Shown one piece after another: positions 15,756 to 23,678 of a stretch of 35,105 nt of DNA. Positions within the stretch are counted from its first letter, which is position 1. The number at the start of each line of letters is the position of its first letter. Source of the stretch: Halobacteriovorax sp. (GTDB taxonomy: Bacteria; Bdellovibrionota; Bacteriovoracia; Bacteriovoracales; Bacteriovoracaceae). Below the pieces are notes generated by a model that saw only the letters and a program-made list of their open reading frames with translations, was not told where the DNA came from and made no database searches. The stretch lies in NCBI GenBank assembly GCA_020048985.1, contig JAIFLR010000035.1, positions 1 through 35,105 on the forward strand. Reading direction: 5' to 3'. The translations under genes and the position numbers were made by a program.

Positions 15756-17444
15756 ATGCGTTTATTGTTTTTATTAACAATTTTATTCTCACTTCCTGTG
15801 CTGGGTTACCAGTCTTCTGTTACCTCGACCCAAAGAGAAATTAAATGGAATTATTCAAACGTCCCGCTCAAAATAATTAATAACTCAACTTCACTTCCAT
15901 CCTCTGGCCCTTTGATTGAGCAAGCAATCGCTGAATGGAATGCAGCTTCAGCCTTTCAAATTGTCCCTGCCTCATCAAGTAGTAGTAAGATTCAGTTTGT
16001 GAGTGATTTTTCAATCTATGGTTCCGCAGTCGTTGGGCTGACTCAAGTGAGTTATGCTACTTCTGGAGTAATAAATAATGCTTCTATACTGTTAAATGAG
16101 CAGCACTATGACTTTTCTTCAACTCCAGGAATGGCAATTGGGAATACCATCTATCTTAAAGATGTTGTGACTCATGAGTTCGGACATTTCCTGGGCCTCT
16201 CACATTCAGAAGTTTTAAATTCATCAATGTTTTATCAAACCTATCCCGGGCAATCAGAGCTCTCCGCAGATGACAAAGCAGGAGCGAGAAGTAAGTACAG
16301 TTTCGGGCATGGAACGATAAGCGGCTACGTGAAGGGCGGGAATCATATTGGTATTTTAGGGGTCCATGTCCAGGCCATCTCAAGGAAAAATGGTGATTCA
16401 ATTGCCGGAATCACTGGTGAAGATGGATCCTTTGAAATTGCTGGTTTGGATTTAAATGACACTTACTATCTGTACACTTCATCTCTTAAAAATTTAGATG
16501 CCCTACCTTCTTCTTTTACGAGTTCACAAACAGAATTTTGTCCTACTGCTTACGTCTCATCGTTCTTTGGCAAGTGTGGAAGAGAGAATGATGGTATTGC
16601 ACAAGGTATCTCACTCACTTCAAGTCAGACCAATGTAGATATTGGAACTATTAGTATTAATTGTAGTCTTCGCATTCAGGAAGATTATGTTTACGAAAAA
16701 CTTCAAAGTAGTTTTACGACTCTGGAGGTTTTTAATTATGATCTTGAACCTCGAATGGAGAAGTCCTATGTTGGATATTTCAACCCTAATGACCTCACAA
16801 CAACTAGCTTTACAGCAGCAGACAAATTAAAAATAGATCTCAGTGGATATACCTCTCCTTCGAGCAAATTTTTAAAAATCAGGTTGGTTTCTCAGCCTCT
16901 TGGTAACGGTGTCGAGTATGTAATGACGGTGAAAAAAAATGGGACCACTTTGGGGAGCTACGGCAAAACCATTAAACCTGAAGGTACCTACAATCTGGAC
17001 CTCGCTGCAACCGCAGGGTTATCTTCCAGTTTGGCGACAAATGTATTTGAGATAGAAATTTCTGCCAAAAAACTCTCTTCTTTTAGTGCAAGTTACAGCA
17101 TTCCAGATTTTATAAAATTTGGCTCAGTTCAAAACCTACCGTACCTTTTGGTGATGAGCCTTGAGACGATTGCTGGACCGGTCATAGATACCGGAGACGT
17201 TTTGTCGGATAATTATTCATGCTTGGATGCGCCATTTACCTACGCCGTAGAAAAGTCCACCGCCAACTCAGATGAAGATATATCCAAGGCAGGGTCGGCT
17301 GCAGCCGCCAGCTGTGGAACCATTGAACCTCCCTCCGATCCCGGCGCTGGGCCCGGTGCTTTTTTAGCACTTCTGGGTTTGGGATTTTTTCTCTCCGCTC
17401 TCCCGTCTAGGTTCATGAAAAGAGACAAGAAAATTTTGTCTTAA
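15756..17444 (+). CDS. Secreted matrixin-like zinc metalloprotease with MYXO-CTERM-like tail
   Basis: A 562-residue exported protease. Signal peptide at residues 1-17. The metzincin zinc motif HEFGHFLGLSH is at 140-150, with His140, His144 and His150 as ligands and Glu141 as the base; the Met-turn methionine is Met158 in SSMF. The catalytic domain (about 25-185) has the size and AIAEWNAAS start typical of matrixins. A small beta-sandwich like a carboxypeptidase regulatory domain follows (about 187-245), then beta-rich sequence of unknown fold. The end has Cys520, a Pro/Gly/Asp-rich stretch, a hydrophobic helix (about 535-549) and a basic RFMKRDKK tail, the layout of MYXO-CTERM surface-anchoring signals. 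It would be anchored on or released from the envelope and digest extracellular or prey protein; the substrate is unknown. Confidence 0.85.
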   Translation: MRLLFLLTILFSLPVLGYQSSVTSTQREIKWNYSNVPLKIINNSTSLPSSGPLIEQAIAEWNAASAFQIVPASSSSSKIQFVSDFSIYGSAVVGLTQVSYATSGVINNASILLNEQHYDFSSTPGMAIGNTIYLKDVVTHEFGHFLGLSHSEVLNSSMFYQTYPGQSELSADDKAGARSKYSFGHGTISGYVKGGNHIGILGVHVQAISRKNGDSIAGITGEDGSFEIAGLDLNDTYYLYTSSLKNLDALPSSFTSSQTEFCPTAYVSSFFGKCGRENDGIAQGISLTSSQTNVDIGTISINCSLRIQEDYVYEKLQSSFTTLEVFNYDLEPRMEKSYVGYFNPNDLTTTSFTAADKLKIDLSGYTSPSSKFLKIRLVSQPLGNGVEYVMTVKKNGTTLGSYGKTIKPEGTYNLDLAATAGLSSSLATNVFEIEISAKKLSSFSASYSIPDFIKFGSVQNLPYLLVMSLETIAGPVIDTGDVLSDNYSCLDAPFTYAVEKSTANSDEDISKAGSAAAASCGTIEPPSDPGAGPGAFLALLGLGFFLSALPSRFMKRDKKILS

Positions 17445-17500
17445 CCTTTCCTTTTGCATAGAATGAATTAAGTAAAATTCCATTCCTCTGGAGTCATTAA

Positions 17501-17968
17501 ATGATGCGATTGCTCTTCATTACGTTACTTGTGAGTCTTCCAGTTCTTGCCCAAAACTTGATGGAGGAAAGAATTTGGAAAGTATCTCCGAGAAAAAAAT
17601 CTATCTTTTTAGATTCGGGGGTCTTTCACCATAATTCACAGACAAAAAATTCAGGAATAACTTCTATCAGAAGCTCCGCCACTCCAGGTCAGGGATATGA
17701 GCGAGTTGTGATTGATTTTAATACAGCTACTATCCCTAAAATCTATGGGCACATCTCAAACAAAGAGCAAAAAATAAGCGTGGATTTTTTTGAGACAAAC
17801 ATTGTTACAAGTCAGCCGCAGCTTAAATCATCTAAAAATGTTAAAACAATCGATTTTATAAACGTTGATGGAAAATCAATAACGATGGATCTTACACTGA
17901 AAAATAAAGCAAGTTTTGATGTGTTCTTTCTTGAGAATCCGGGACGTCTGGTAATCGATATTCGTTAA
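17501..17968 (+). CDS. Small periplasmic protein with AMIN-like domain
   Basis: A 155-residue product with an N-terminal signal peptide (core about residues 3-15, cleavage after Ala17). The rest resembles a single AMIN domain: ERVVIDF near residues 67-73, a central IPKIYGHIS strand, and the closing FDVFFLENPGRLVIDI, a phrase typical of AMIN domains that bind peptidoglycan in AmiC amidases and PilQ secretins. No amidase or secretin domain is attached, so it may act as a cell-wall targeting accessory. A ribosome binding site (CTGGAG) precedes the ATG. It ends 16 bases before lon on the same strand; a functional link to Lon is not implied. Confidence 0.7.
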   Translation: MMRLLFITLLVSLPVLAQNLMEERIWKVSPRKKSIFLDSGVFHHNSQTKNSGITSIRSSATPGQGYERVVIDFNTATIPKIYGHISNKEQKISVDFFETNIVTSQPQLKSSKNVKTIDFINVDGKSITMDLTLKNKASFDVFFLENPGRLVIDIR

Positions 17969-17984
17969 TTCATAAGGAAAAAAA

Positions 17985-20564
17985 ATGGCTACTAAAGATA
18001 AAAAAAACAAAACTAAGGGCGAAGCTAAATTAGGTGAAATCCCTTCAGAAGTGGTGATTATTCCCATTGTGAATAGTCCCATTTTTCCGGGCATGATTGC
18101 TCCTATCATCCTCTCAGAGGATAAATATACTCCTGAGCTTGATGCTTACCTTGCAAAAAATAACTACGTTGCTTTAAACCTTGTAAAATTTAAAGATTTT
18201 GGCGAAGGCCAGGAAGTTCTTCATGAAATGGGTGAAGAGCAAATCAGCTACGAGGATGACGAGGAAGAAGAAGAGGGCGAAGAAGAGTACGTTGGGCTAA
18301 GCTCAGCGGCTGACATCAGTCCAAAGGGAATCACTCCTAAAGATATTTATAAGGTAGGAGTACTTTGTAAGGTTATTAAAAAACTAAAACTTCCAGATGG
18401 ATCAGTGAACTTACTTGTTCATGGGATGAGACGTTACCGTGCCGTGGAGTATGTTGTAGATTCACCTCTGTTAATTGCTAAAACAGAAGTATTCAGTGAT
18501 ATCCACGAGCCTGATGAAGAGCTCGATGCCTACACTCGTTCAGTTATTAATCAGGTAAAAAAACTCTCTGAAATAAATCCCTATTTCAATGAAGAGATGA
18601 AGCTCGCCATGCTGAATTCTCCTTCACCGGGATCTTTGGCCGATTTGGTGGCTTTTGCCTTATCGCTTGACGTCCCTGAAGCTCAAGATTTTCTTGAGAC
18701 TCTTATTGTAAAAAAACGTTTCGCTAAACTTTTGGTTTATCTTAAACGTGAAAAAGACGTTGCTGATATTCAGAAAAAAATCACTGATGAAGTTAACGAT
18801 AAAGTTAATAAGTATCAGCGTGAATACTTTTTGCGCGAACAATTAAAAGTTATTCGCAGTGAACTTGGCATGGATGAAGATGAGAAGGCCAAGGACATGA
18901 AAAAAATCCTGGAAGGGATTGAGCAAGGTCATTTGCCTGAAGACGCCAAAAAAGCCGCTCTTGAAGAGCTAGAGCGTTTAGAATCCATTCCTGATTCGTC
19001 ACCTGAATACAACGTAACTAGAACTTACCTTAACTGGATGGTTCAATTGCCTTGGAATAAGATGACGGACGATAAGGTTGATATTGAGTCAGCAAAAAAA
19101 ATGCTCGAGAAAGATCACTATGGTCTTGAGAAGCCTAAAGAAAGAATCATGGAGTTTCTGGCCGTTCGTAAACTCAAGCCTGAATACGATGGTACGATTC
19201 TTTGCCTTGCAGGTCCTCCAGGTGTAGGTAAAACATCACTCGGTCATTCAATTGCAAAAGCGCTAGGACGAAAGTTTTACCGCTTTTCACTCGGTGGGAT
19301 GAAAGATGAGGCCGAAATTAAAGGGCACCGTCGTACTTACGTGGGAGCTATGCCTGGAAAAATTATCCAGGCACTTAAGCGAGTTGAAGTTATCAATCCC
19401 GTCATCATGTTGGATGAAATTGATAAAATTGGAAAATCCTATCAGGGTGATCCTGCCTCTTCTTTACTAGAAGTTTTGGATCCTGAACAAAATAAAACAT
19501 TTATTGATAACTACCTTGATGTGCCTTTTGATCTTTCAAAAGTTCTCTTCATTGCTACCGCCAACAACATTGGTGAAATTCCAGAAGCACTCTTGGATCG
19601 TATGGAGCTCATTGAACTCTCTGGTTATACGATTGAAGAGAAAGTTTCTATTTCAACTAAATGGGTAATTCCGAAACAGCTCAAGAAGCATGGATTAACG
19701 GCCAAAGAATTTAGTCTTTCAAACGCAGTCCTTAAGGCGCTGGTTTCTGACTATGCTCGTGAACCAGGTGTACGTGTGATGGAGCAGACAATTGCGAAGT
19801 TGTGTCGTCGTGCTGCCTTGGAAAAAGTGTCATCTAAGAGGGCCAAAAAATTCAGTCCTGCCGTTGGAGATCTTGAGAAAATTCTTGGACCTAAACGTTT
19901 TGAAACAGATATGGCCCAGAAACCACTTCAGCCTGGAATTGTGACGGGTCTTGCCTGGACTTCATTTGGTGGAGATATTCTCTTCGTTGAATCGATTCCA
20001 TTGAAAGGAAAAGGCTTTAAACTTACTGGTCAGCTTGGTGACGTCATGGGCGAATCGGCGAACCTTGCTTACAGTTATGTTAAAAAAGTTCTTCAGAGCC
20101 AGATCGAAGCAGATCATAAAAAACTTCCAAAAGCTAAAAAGGTTACTGCGAAAAAAGGAGCTGCTGCTCCTGTTGCCATTCCAGCTCCAAACCCTGAAGA
20201 AGCGACGGACTTTCTTGCTACTCATGAAATCCATTTGCATCTACCGGCCGGTGCCACTCCTAAAGATGGTCCATCTGCTGGTGTGACGATGGCCCTTGCT
20301 CTTTATTCTCTTGCTACTAATCAGATGGTAAGAGGTGACGTGGCGATGACTGGAGAGTTGAGCCTTACAGGTAAAGTTCTTCCGGTTGGCGGAATAAAGG
20401 AAAAAGTTCTTGCTGCAAAAAGGGCTGGGATCAAAACAATTATTCTTCCATGGCAAAATGAAAAGGATTTAAAAGAAGTTCCTGAACGTCACCGTAAAGG
20501 AATGAAGTTTTATCCTGTGAAACATTTTGACGAAGTTCTGGGTATTGCTTTAAAAAGAAAATAA
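17985..20564 (+). CDS. lon: ATP-dependent Lon protease
   Basis: A cytosolic AAA+ serine-lysine protease for misfolded and regulatory proteins. LonA layout: N-terminal substrate domain with FPGMIAPIILSE, coiled-coil region (about 250-310), AAA+ module with Walker A GPPGVGKT (410-417) and Walker B LDEIDK, and a protease domain with Ser764 in KDGPSAG and Lys807 in GGIKEK. At 859 residues it is longer than E. coli Lon (784). Two insertions explain this: a run of acidic residues (90-101) in the N-terminal domain and an Ala/Pro/Lys-rich segment (about 712-740) inside the protease domain before HLHLPAGATP. Ribosome binding site AAGGA lies before the ATG. A bidirectional terminator follows. No HAIR/CIRCE-type heat-shock element is visible upstream. 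Confidence 0.97.
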   Translation: MATKDKKNKTKGEAKLGEIPSEVVIIPIVNSPIFPGMIAPIILSEDKYTPELDAYLAKNNYVALNLVKFKDFGEGQEVLHEMGEEQISYEDDEEEEEGEEEYVGLSSAADISPKGITPKDIYKVGVLCKVIKKLKLPDGSVNLLVHGMRRYRAVEYVVDSPLLIAKTEVFSDIHEPDEELDAYTRSVINQVKKLSEINPYFNEEMKLAMLNSPSPGSLADLVAFALSLDVPEAQDFLETLIVKKRFAKLLVYLKREKDVADIQKKITDEVNDKVNKYQREYFLREQLKVIRSELGMDEDEKAKDMKKILEGIEQGHLPEDAKKAALEELERLESIPDSSPEYNVTRTYLNWMVQLPWNKMTDDKVDIESAKKMLEKDHYGLEKPKERIMEFLAVRKLKPEYDGTILCLAGPPGVGKTSLGHSIAKALGRKFYRFSLGGMKDEAEIKGHRRTYVGAMPGKIIQALKRVEVINPVIMLDEIDKIGKSYQGDPASSLLEVLDPEQNKTFIDNYLDVPFDLSKVLFIATANNIGEIPEALLDRMELIELSGYTIEEKVSISTKWVIPKQLKKHGLTAKEFSLSNAVLKALVSDYAREPGVRVMEQTIAKLCRRAALEKVSSKRAKKFSPAVGDLEKILGPKRFETDMAQKPLQPGIVTGLAWTSFGGDILFVESIPLKGKGFKLTGQLGDVMGESANLAYSYVKKVLQSQIEADHKKLPKAKKVTAKKGAAAPVAIPAPNPEEATDFLATHEIHLHLPAGATPKDGPSAGVTMALALYSLATNQMVRGDVAMTGELSLTGKVLPVGGIKEKVLAAKRAGIKTIILPWQNEKDLKEVPERHRKGMKFYPVKHFDEVLGIALKRK

Positions 20565-20570
20565 GACCAA

Positions 20571-20601
20571 AAAAAAGGGAGCTTAAAAGCTCCCTTTTTT
20601 T
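20571..20601. terminator. Bidirectional intrinsic terminator between lon and rpoZ
   Basis: GGGAGC (20577-20582) pairs with GCTCCC (20589-20594), with an A-run on the left and a T-run on the right, so it can stop transcription in both directions. It separates the convergent lon and rpoZ genes. Confidence 0.9.
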
Positions 20602-20621
20602 ATGAAAAGAAAAACTGAAAA

Positions 20622-20834
20622 TTAGAATTCGTCAGAATCGTATTCACTTCTAAGTGTGTGCTTAACGTTACCGGCTGCAATTTCACGTAGAGCTGTAACA
20701 ACTTCTTTGTTCTTGCTCTTAACCGTAGAAGTATCACCTTCACGAAGTTGCTTCACACGCTTAGCAGTCAAATGAACTAACTCGTAACGGTTTTCAACAT
20801 GTTCTAAACAATCTTCGACTGTGACTCGTGCCAT
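20622..20834 (-). CDS. rpoZ: RNA polymerase omega subunit
   Basis: The small omega subunit helps fold and assemble the beta-prime subunit of RNA polymerase. The 70-residue product has the family pattern: MARVTVEDCLEHVENRYELVHLTAKRVKQL, then KEVVTALREIAAGNV. The length is slightly shorter than E. coli omega (91). A ribosome binding site AAGAGGT lies five bases before the ATG. It is usually next to gmk or spoT, but here it follows an acyl-CoA ligase gene and has a promoter of its own. It ends facing lon, with the shared bidirectional terminator between them. Confidence 0.95.
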   Translation of the reverse strand: MARVTVEDCLEHVENRYELVHLTAKRVKQLREGDTSTVKSKNKEVVTALREIAAGNVKHTLRSEYDSDEF

Positions 20835-20866
20835 ACATACCTCTTAAGGGATAAATAGAACTTCCA

Positions 20867-20895
20867 TTTTTAAAAGACTTCGGCTCTTTTGTCAA
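20867..20895 (-). promoter_or_regulatory. Candidate sigma-70 promoter for rpoZ
   Basis: On the minus strand, a perfect -35 TTGACA (20890-20895), a 17-base spacer and TAAAAA (20867-20872) lie just after the stop of the upstream acyl-CoA ligase gene. The -10 is weak, but the -35 and spacing are ideal, suggesting rpoZ is transcribed on its own. Confidence 0.5.
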
Positions 20896-20901
20896 AGGAG
20901 A

Positions 20902-22725
20902 TCATTGATACATCGCTTCAATTATATGGGAATAACGCGCTGAAACCATCTTTCTTTTGATCTTAAGGGACGGCGTCAGGAAGTTTTCAACGGTAAATTC
21001 CTCGGGGATGATTTTAAACTTCTTAATCGTCTCATATTGCGCCAGATCCTGATTAATCAGATCGACTTCTTTACCGACGATTTCTTTGACCTTTTCGTTC
21101 TCTGCCAGCTCTTCCAGAGTGCAATCACTTGGCAGTCCCAGCTCATCCAGGATCGTCAGGAAACGGTCCTTCTCGATCCCAATGAGGGCGGTGAGGTACT
21201 TTCTCTGGTCCCCAATCACAATCATATGAGAAATATGAGGTTGAGCTTTGGCCATGTTTTCAAGTTTTTGTGGGGCCACAATCTTGCCCCCACTGGTCTT
21301 GATGAGATCTTTTTTACGGTCAGTGATTTTTAAATACCCTTCAGCAGTAAATTCACCAATGTCTCCACTATGAAACCAGCCGTCATGGATGGCCTCCTGG
21401 GTAGCTGCAGGATCTTTGTAATACTCTTTTAGGAGCGCTTCAGATTTAATGAGGATTTCACCGTCACTTCCAAAGGAGAATTGCACGTCCCCAATGGGGC
21501 GTCCAACAGTCCCTGGGACCTGTTTAGAAAGAGGGTTAAGGCAACAAGGGGCAATGGTTTCTGTCAGGCCGTAGCCCTCAAGAATGGTTAAATTGGCATA
21601 ACGAAGAAATTGGATGATTTGCGGTGAGAGGGGAGCTCCACCTGAAACGAAGTAGCGAATTTTTCCGCCAAAGCGATCATAAATTTTTGAAAAGACAAGT
21701 TTCTGAGAAAGCTTGAATTCAATCATTTCTGAAGCAGAGGGAGAAAGATCACTGTCTATTTTTTTGAAATAATTTTCAGCAATATGAGTCGCCCACTTGA
21801 AAGCATGTTTCTCAATGATATTTCCACTTTCCACTTGGGCCATAATCTTGGCATAAATTTTCTCAAAAATTCGTGGAACAGCAATCATCACGGTAGGTCT
21901 GACTACCTGGATATTATCCATCAACTTATCAATGGATTCCGCATAGACAGAATGCCAGCCGAAGATCAGGGGTAACATGGAGTCCGCGCGACCTAAAACG
22001 TGCGAGAGAGGAAGAAAGACTAGGGACCTATCGTTTTGGGTGAAGGCTCCATGAACCGTTTTATCAAGGTTAAGTAGCATGGTCGCCAGTGCGTGCTGAG
22101 TGATGACCGCACCTTTGGGTTCACCAGTTGTACCGGAAGTGTAGATAATGGAAGCGTATTCCTCTGGCAGTTGATTTTGAATAAGATTGTCCAAGAGATC
22201 AGGGTTCGTCTTCTGATCTTCTGTTCCCATCCTTACGAGTTCTTTATAAGAGTAGAAAGCACAAACATTTCGAAATTTCTTTAGAACTTCTTCTGAGAGT
22301 TCATGGAGAGAAATGATGACCCGAAGATTTGTCCAGCTTTGCAGAAAGGGTAAAACTTTTTCCATCTGCTTATCATTTTCAACGATAAGAATGGAGCTGT
22401 CTGAGTGTTTAAAAATGTAATCAATTTCCTGACCGAGGTAGCTAGGATAAATCGGCACGACACAGCCGCGAGAGCAAAGGGTGGCCATGTCCAGAAAGTG
22501 CCATTCTTTACAGGTCTGAGCAAGGATAGCAACTTTGTCACCGACATTGAGGCCAACTTTGTGAAAAGCAGTGGCGAGAATCTCGATGGTATTTTTATAG
22601 TCAGCATAGGTGATGCTTTTAACTTCGTTGTTCTCAATCCAGCCGATGGCATTTCTTTTTGAAGACTTTTCAATTCGAGCCTTGAAGATCCGGCCGAGTG
22701 TTCGTGGTCCTTGTAACTGTATCAT
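20902..22725 (-). CDS. Long-chain fatty-acid-CoA ligase (AMP-forming, FadD15-like)
   Basis: Activates fatty acids to acyl-CoA through an acyl-adenylate, feeding beta-oxidation or lipid remodelling. The 607-residue ANL-superfamily protein has the P-loop YTSGTTGEPKG (from Tyr195), the A5 motif YGLTET (385-390), the adenylate-binding GWFHSGDIGEF segment with its Asp, and the hinge DRKKDLIKTSGGK. It ends with the long C-terminal domain of the FadD15/AAE type, not the shorter E. coli FadD type. A ribosome binding site AAAGGATC is found about ten bases before the ATG. It is the upstream neighbour of rpoZ on the minus strand and diverges from the small gene at 22850. Chain-length specificity cannot be read from the sequence. 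Confidence 0.92.
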   Translation of the reverse strand: MIQLQGPRTLGRIFKARIEKSSKRNAIGWIENNEVKSITYADYKNTIEILATAFHKVGLNVGDKVAILAQTCKEWHFLDMATLCSRGCVVPIYPSYLGQEIDYIFKHSDSSILIVENDKQMEKVLPFLQSWTNLRVIISLHELSEEVLKKFRNVCAFYSYKELVRMGTEDQKTNPDLLDNLIQNQLPEEYASIIYTSGTTGEPKGAVITQHALATMLLNLDKTVHGAFTQNDRSLVFLPLSHVLGRADSMLPLIFGWHSVYAESIDKLMDNIQVVRPTVMIAVPRIFEKIYAKIMAQVESGNIIEKHAFKWATHIAENYFKKIDSDLSPSASEMIEFKLSQKLVFSKIYDRFGGKIRYFVSGGAPLSPQIIQFLRYANLTILEGYGLTETIAPCCLNPLSKQVPGTVGRPIGDVQFSFGSDGEILIKSEALLKEYYKDPAATQEAIHDGWFHSGDIGEFTAEGYLKITDRKKDLIKTSGGKIVAPQKLENMAKAQPHISHMIVIGDQRKYLTALIGIEKDRFLTILDELGLPSDCTLEELAENEKVKEIVGKEVDLINQDLAQYETIKKFKIIPEEFTVENFLTPSLKIKRKMVSARYSHIIEAMYQ

Positions 22726-22849
22726 ATGAAAAAGATCCTTTTATTACCGCTACGTCAGGTAGAAAAAACAATGTTGCGCGCAAGTTGATTAAACATTTTG
22801 CGGGCTTAGAATTTTCTTGGTTGGTCTATACCTTGCCCTATCGGCAGAT

Positions 22850-23110
22850 ATGAAAACCGTCATTATAGTTTCAAAATGTTCTCGTGTCATCAAGCTCAAC
22901 TCTTTCGAAGACTGGTTTGAGTTTCACTTTAAGGGTGTTTGTGCAGGGGAGAGTCTGCGTAAGGTGCGCCTCAAGGGGCGCAAGGATTTTAATATCCGAC
23001 TAGGTGAGGAATACCTGATGTACGTGGGGCTGATAGCTTGTACTGATGGCGTACTAAATGGAGAAATCCTTAAAGTGAAGCCGCTGGCCGAGTGTTGGGA
23101 TAAGTCTTAA
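22850..23110 (+). CDS. Small protein of unknown function
   Basis: An 86-residue protein starting MKTVIIVSKCSRVIKL. It is rich in alternating hydrophobic and charged strands (for example the segments around LRKVRLKGRKDF and YLMYVGLI), which suggests a small beta-barrel such as an OB-like fold, but no family is recognised. Two cysteines (Cys9 and Cys26) lie in the first third. The ATG at 22850 is preferred; an in-frame TTG at 22817 would add eleven residues. Neither start has a good ribosome binding site. Its TAA (23108-23110) overlaps the stop of the convergent gene. Composition resembles its neighbours and the frame is open throughout, so it is probably real. Confidence 0.55.
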   Translation: MKTVIIVSKCSRVIKLNSFEDWFEFHFKGVCAGESLRKVRLKGRKDFNIRLGEEYLMYVGLIACTDGVLNGEILKVKPLAECWDKS

Positions 23111-23493
23111 TCCACATTAATCGAGACGTGATCACCCACCATAAATTGAGGGAGCTCAAAAATCGGAGTGGCATCCTCTTTTTCGTATTCACTGACCATA
23201 GCGATGGACGCCTGATCCATTGAATGAAGCACTTTCAGTTCACCAATTTTTACTTTGTAGTTCACACGCGTTTTGTTGTCGTAAGGATTTTGAACCGAGA
23301 TGATTCTAAATACATCCACCACACTGTCTTTCTTCACACCCTGACTGCTACCCATATTGATGTAATAGTTTTTACGAATCACTTCGCCTTCAACACCCAT
23401 AGATAGATCCTGAGCTAAAGAGAAAATCACATAGGACTTTGCCCATGTGGTTTGTGAAAAAATTAAAAAGGACAGCAGGGTTAAGACTTTCAT
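23107..23493 (-). CDS. Small exported protein, resembling the FlgT C-terminal fold
   Basis: A 128-residue product with an N-terminal signal peptide (core about residues 3-15, cleavage near Ala18). The mature part is beta-rich and carries YYINMGSSQGVKKDSVVDVFR, a pattern (Gly, then Gly-Val-x-x-Asp/Ser, then a strand) seen in the C-terminal domains of FlgT-like envelope proteins, followed by two more strand segments. The similarity is only by eye. A ribosome binding site GAGG lies about six bases before the ATG. The TAA shares the TTAA at 23107-23110 with the stop of the opposite gene. A periplasmic role is likely; the partner is unknown. Confidence 0.65.
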   Translation of the reverse strand: MKVLTLLSFLIFSQTTWAKSYVIFSLAQDLSMGVEGEVIRKNYYINMGSSQGVKKDSVVDVFRIISVQNPYDNKTRVNYKVKIGELKVLHSMDQASIAMVSEYEKEDATPIFELPQFMVGDHVSINVD

Positions 23494-23678
23494 TCAGGCC
23501 TCGCAGGGAATGTCTTGCCTACCTTATCGACGAAAGGAAGGGGAAGTTGAGGGGGGAAGTGATTTGATCGGGGATGGAAGGTAACTTTCTGAAATAAGGT
23601 TGGTTCAAAAAAAGGACCGACAGATGGAATGAAGCAACTCAGATTTCAGGATATTCCCCAATCTGACTTGCATTCAAA

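Noticed and set aside
17454-17478. Promoter TTGCAT...TAAAAT upstream of the AMIN-like gene
   Set aside because: The spacer is only 13 bases, too short for sigma-70, and no better -35 exists at 16-18 bases.
22817-22849. Upstream TTG start for the small gene at 22850
   Set aside because: It has no ribosome binding site and would add eleven residues with no resemblance to a signal peptide; the ATG at 22850 is the simpler start.
23494-23678. Purine/G-rich 185-base gap searched for small RNA, terminator or promoter
   Set aside because: No hairpin with a T-run and no paired promoter boxes were found; nothing can be called.
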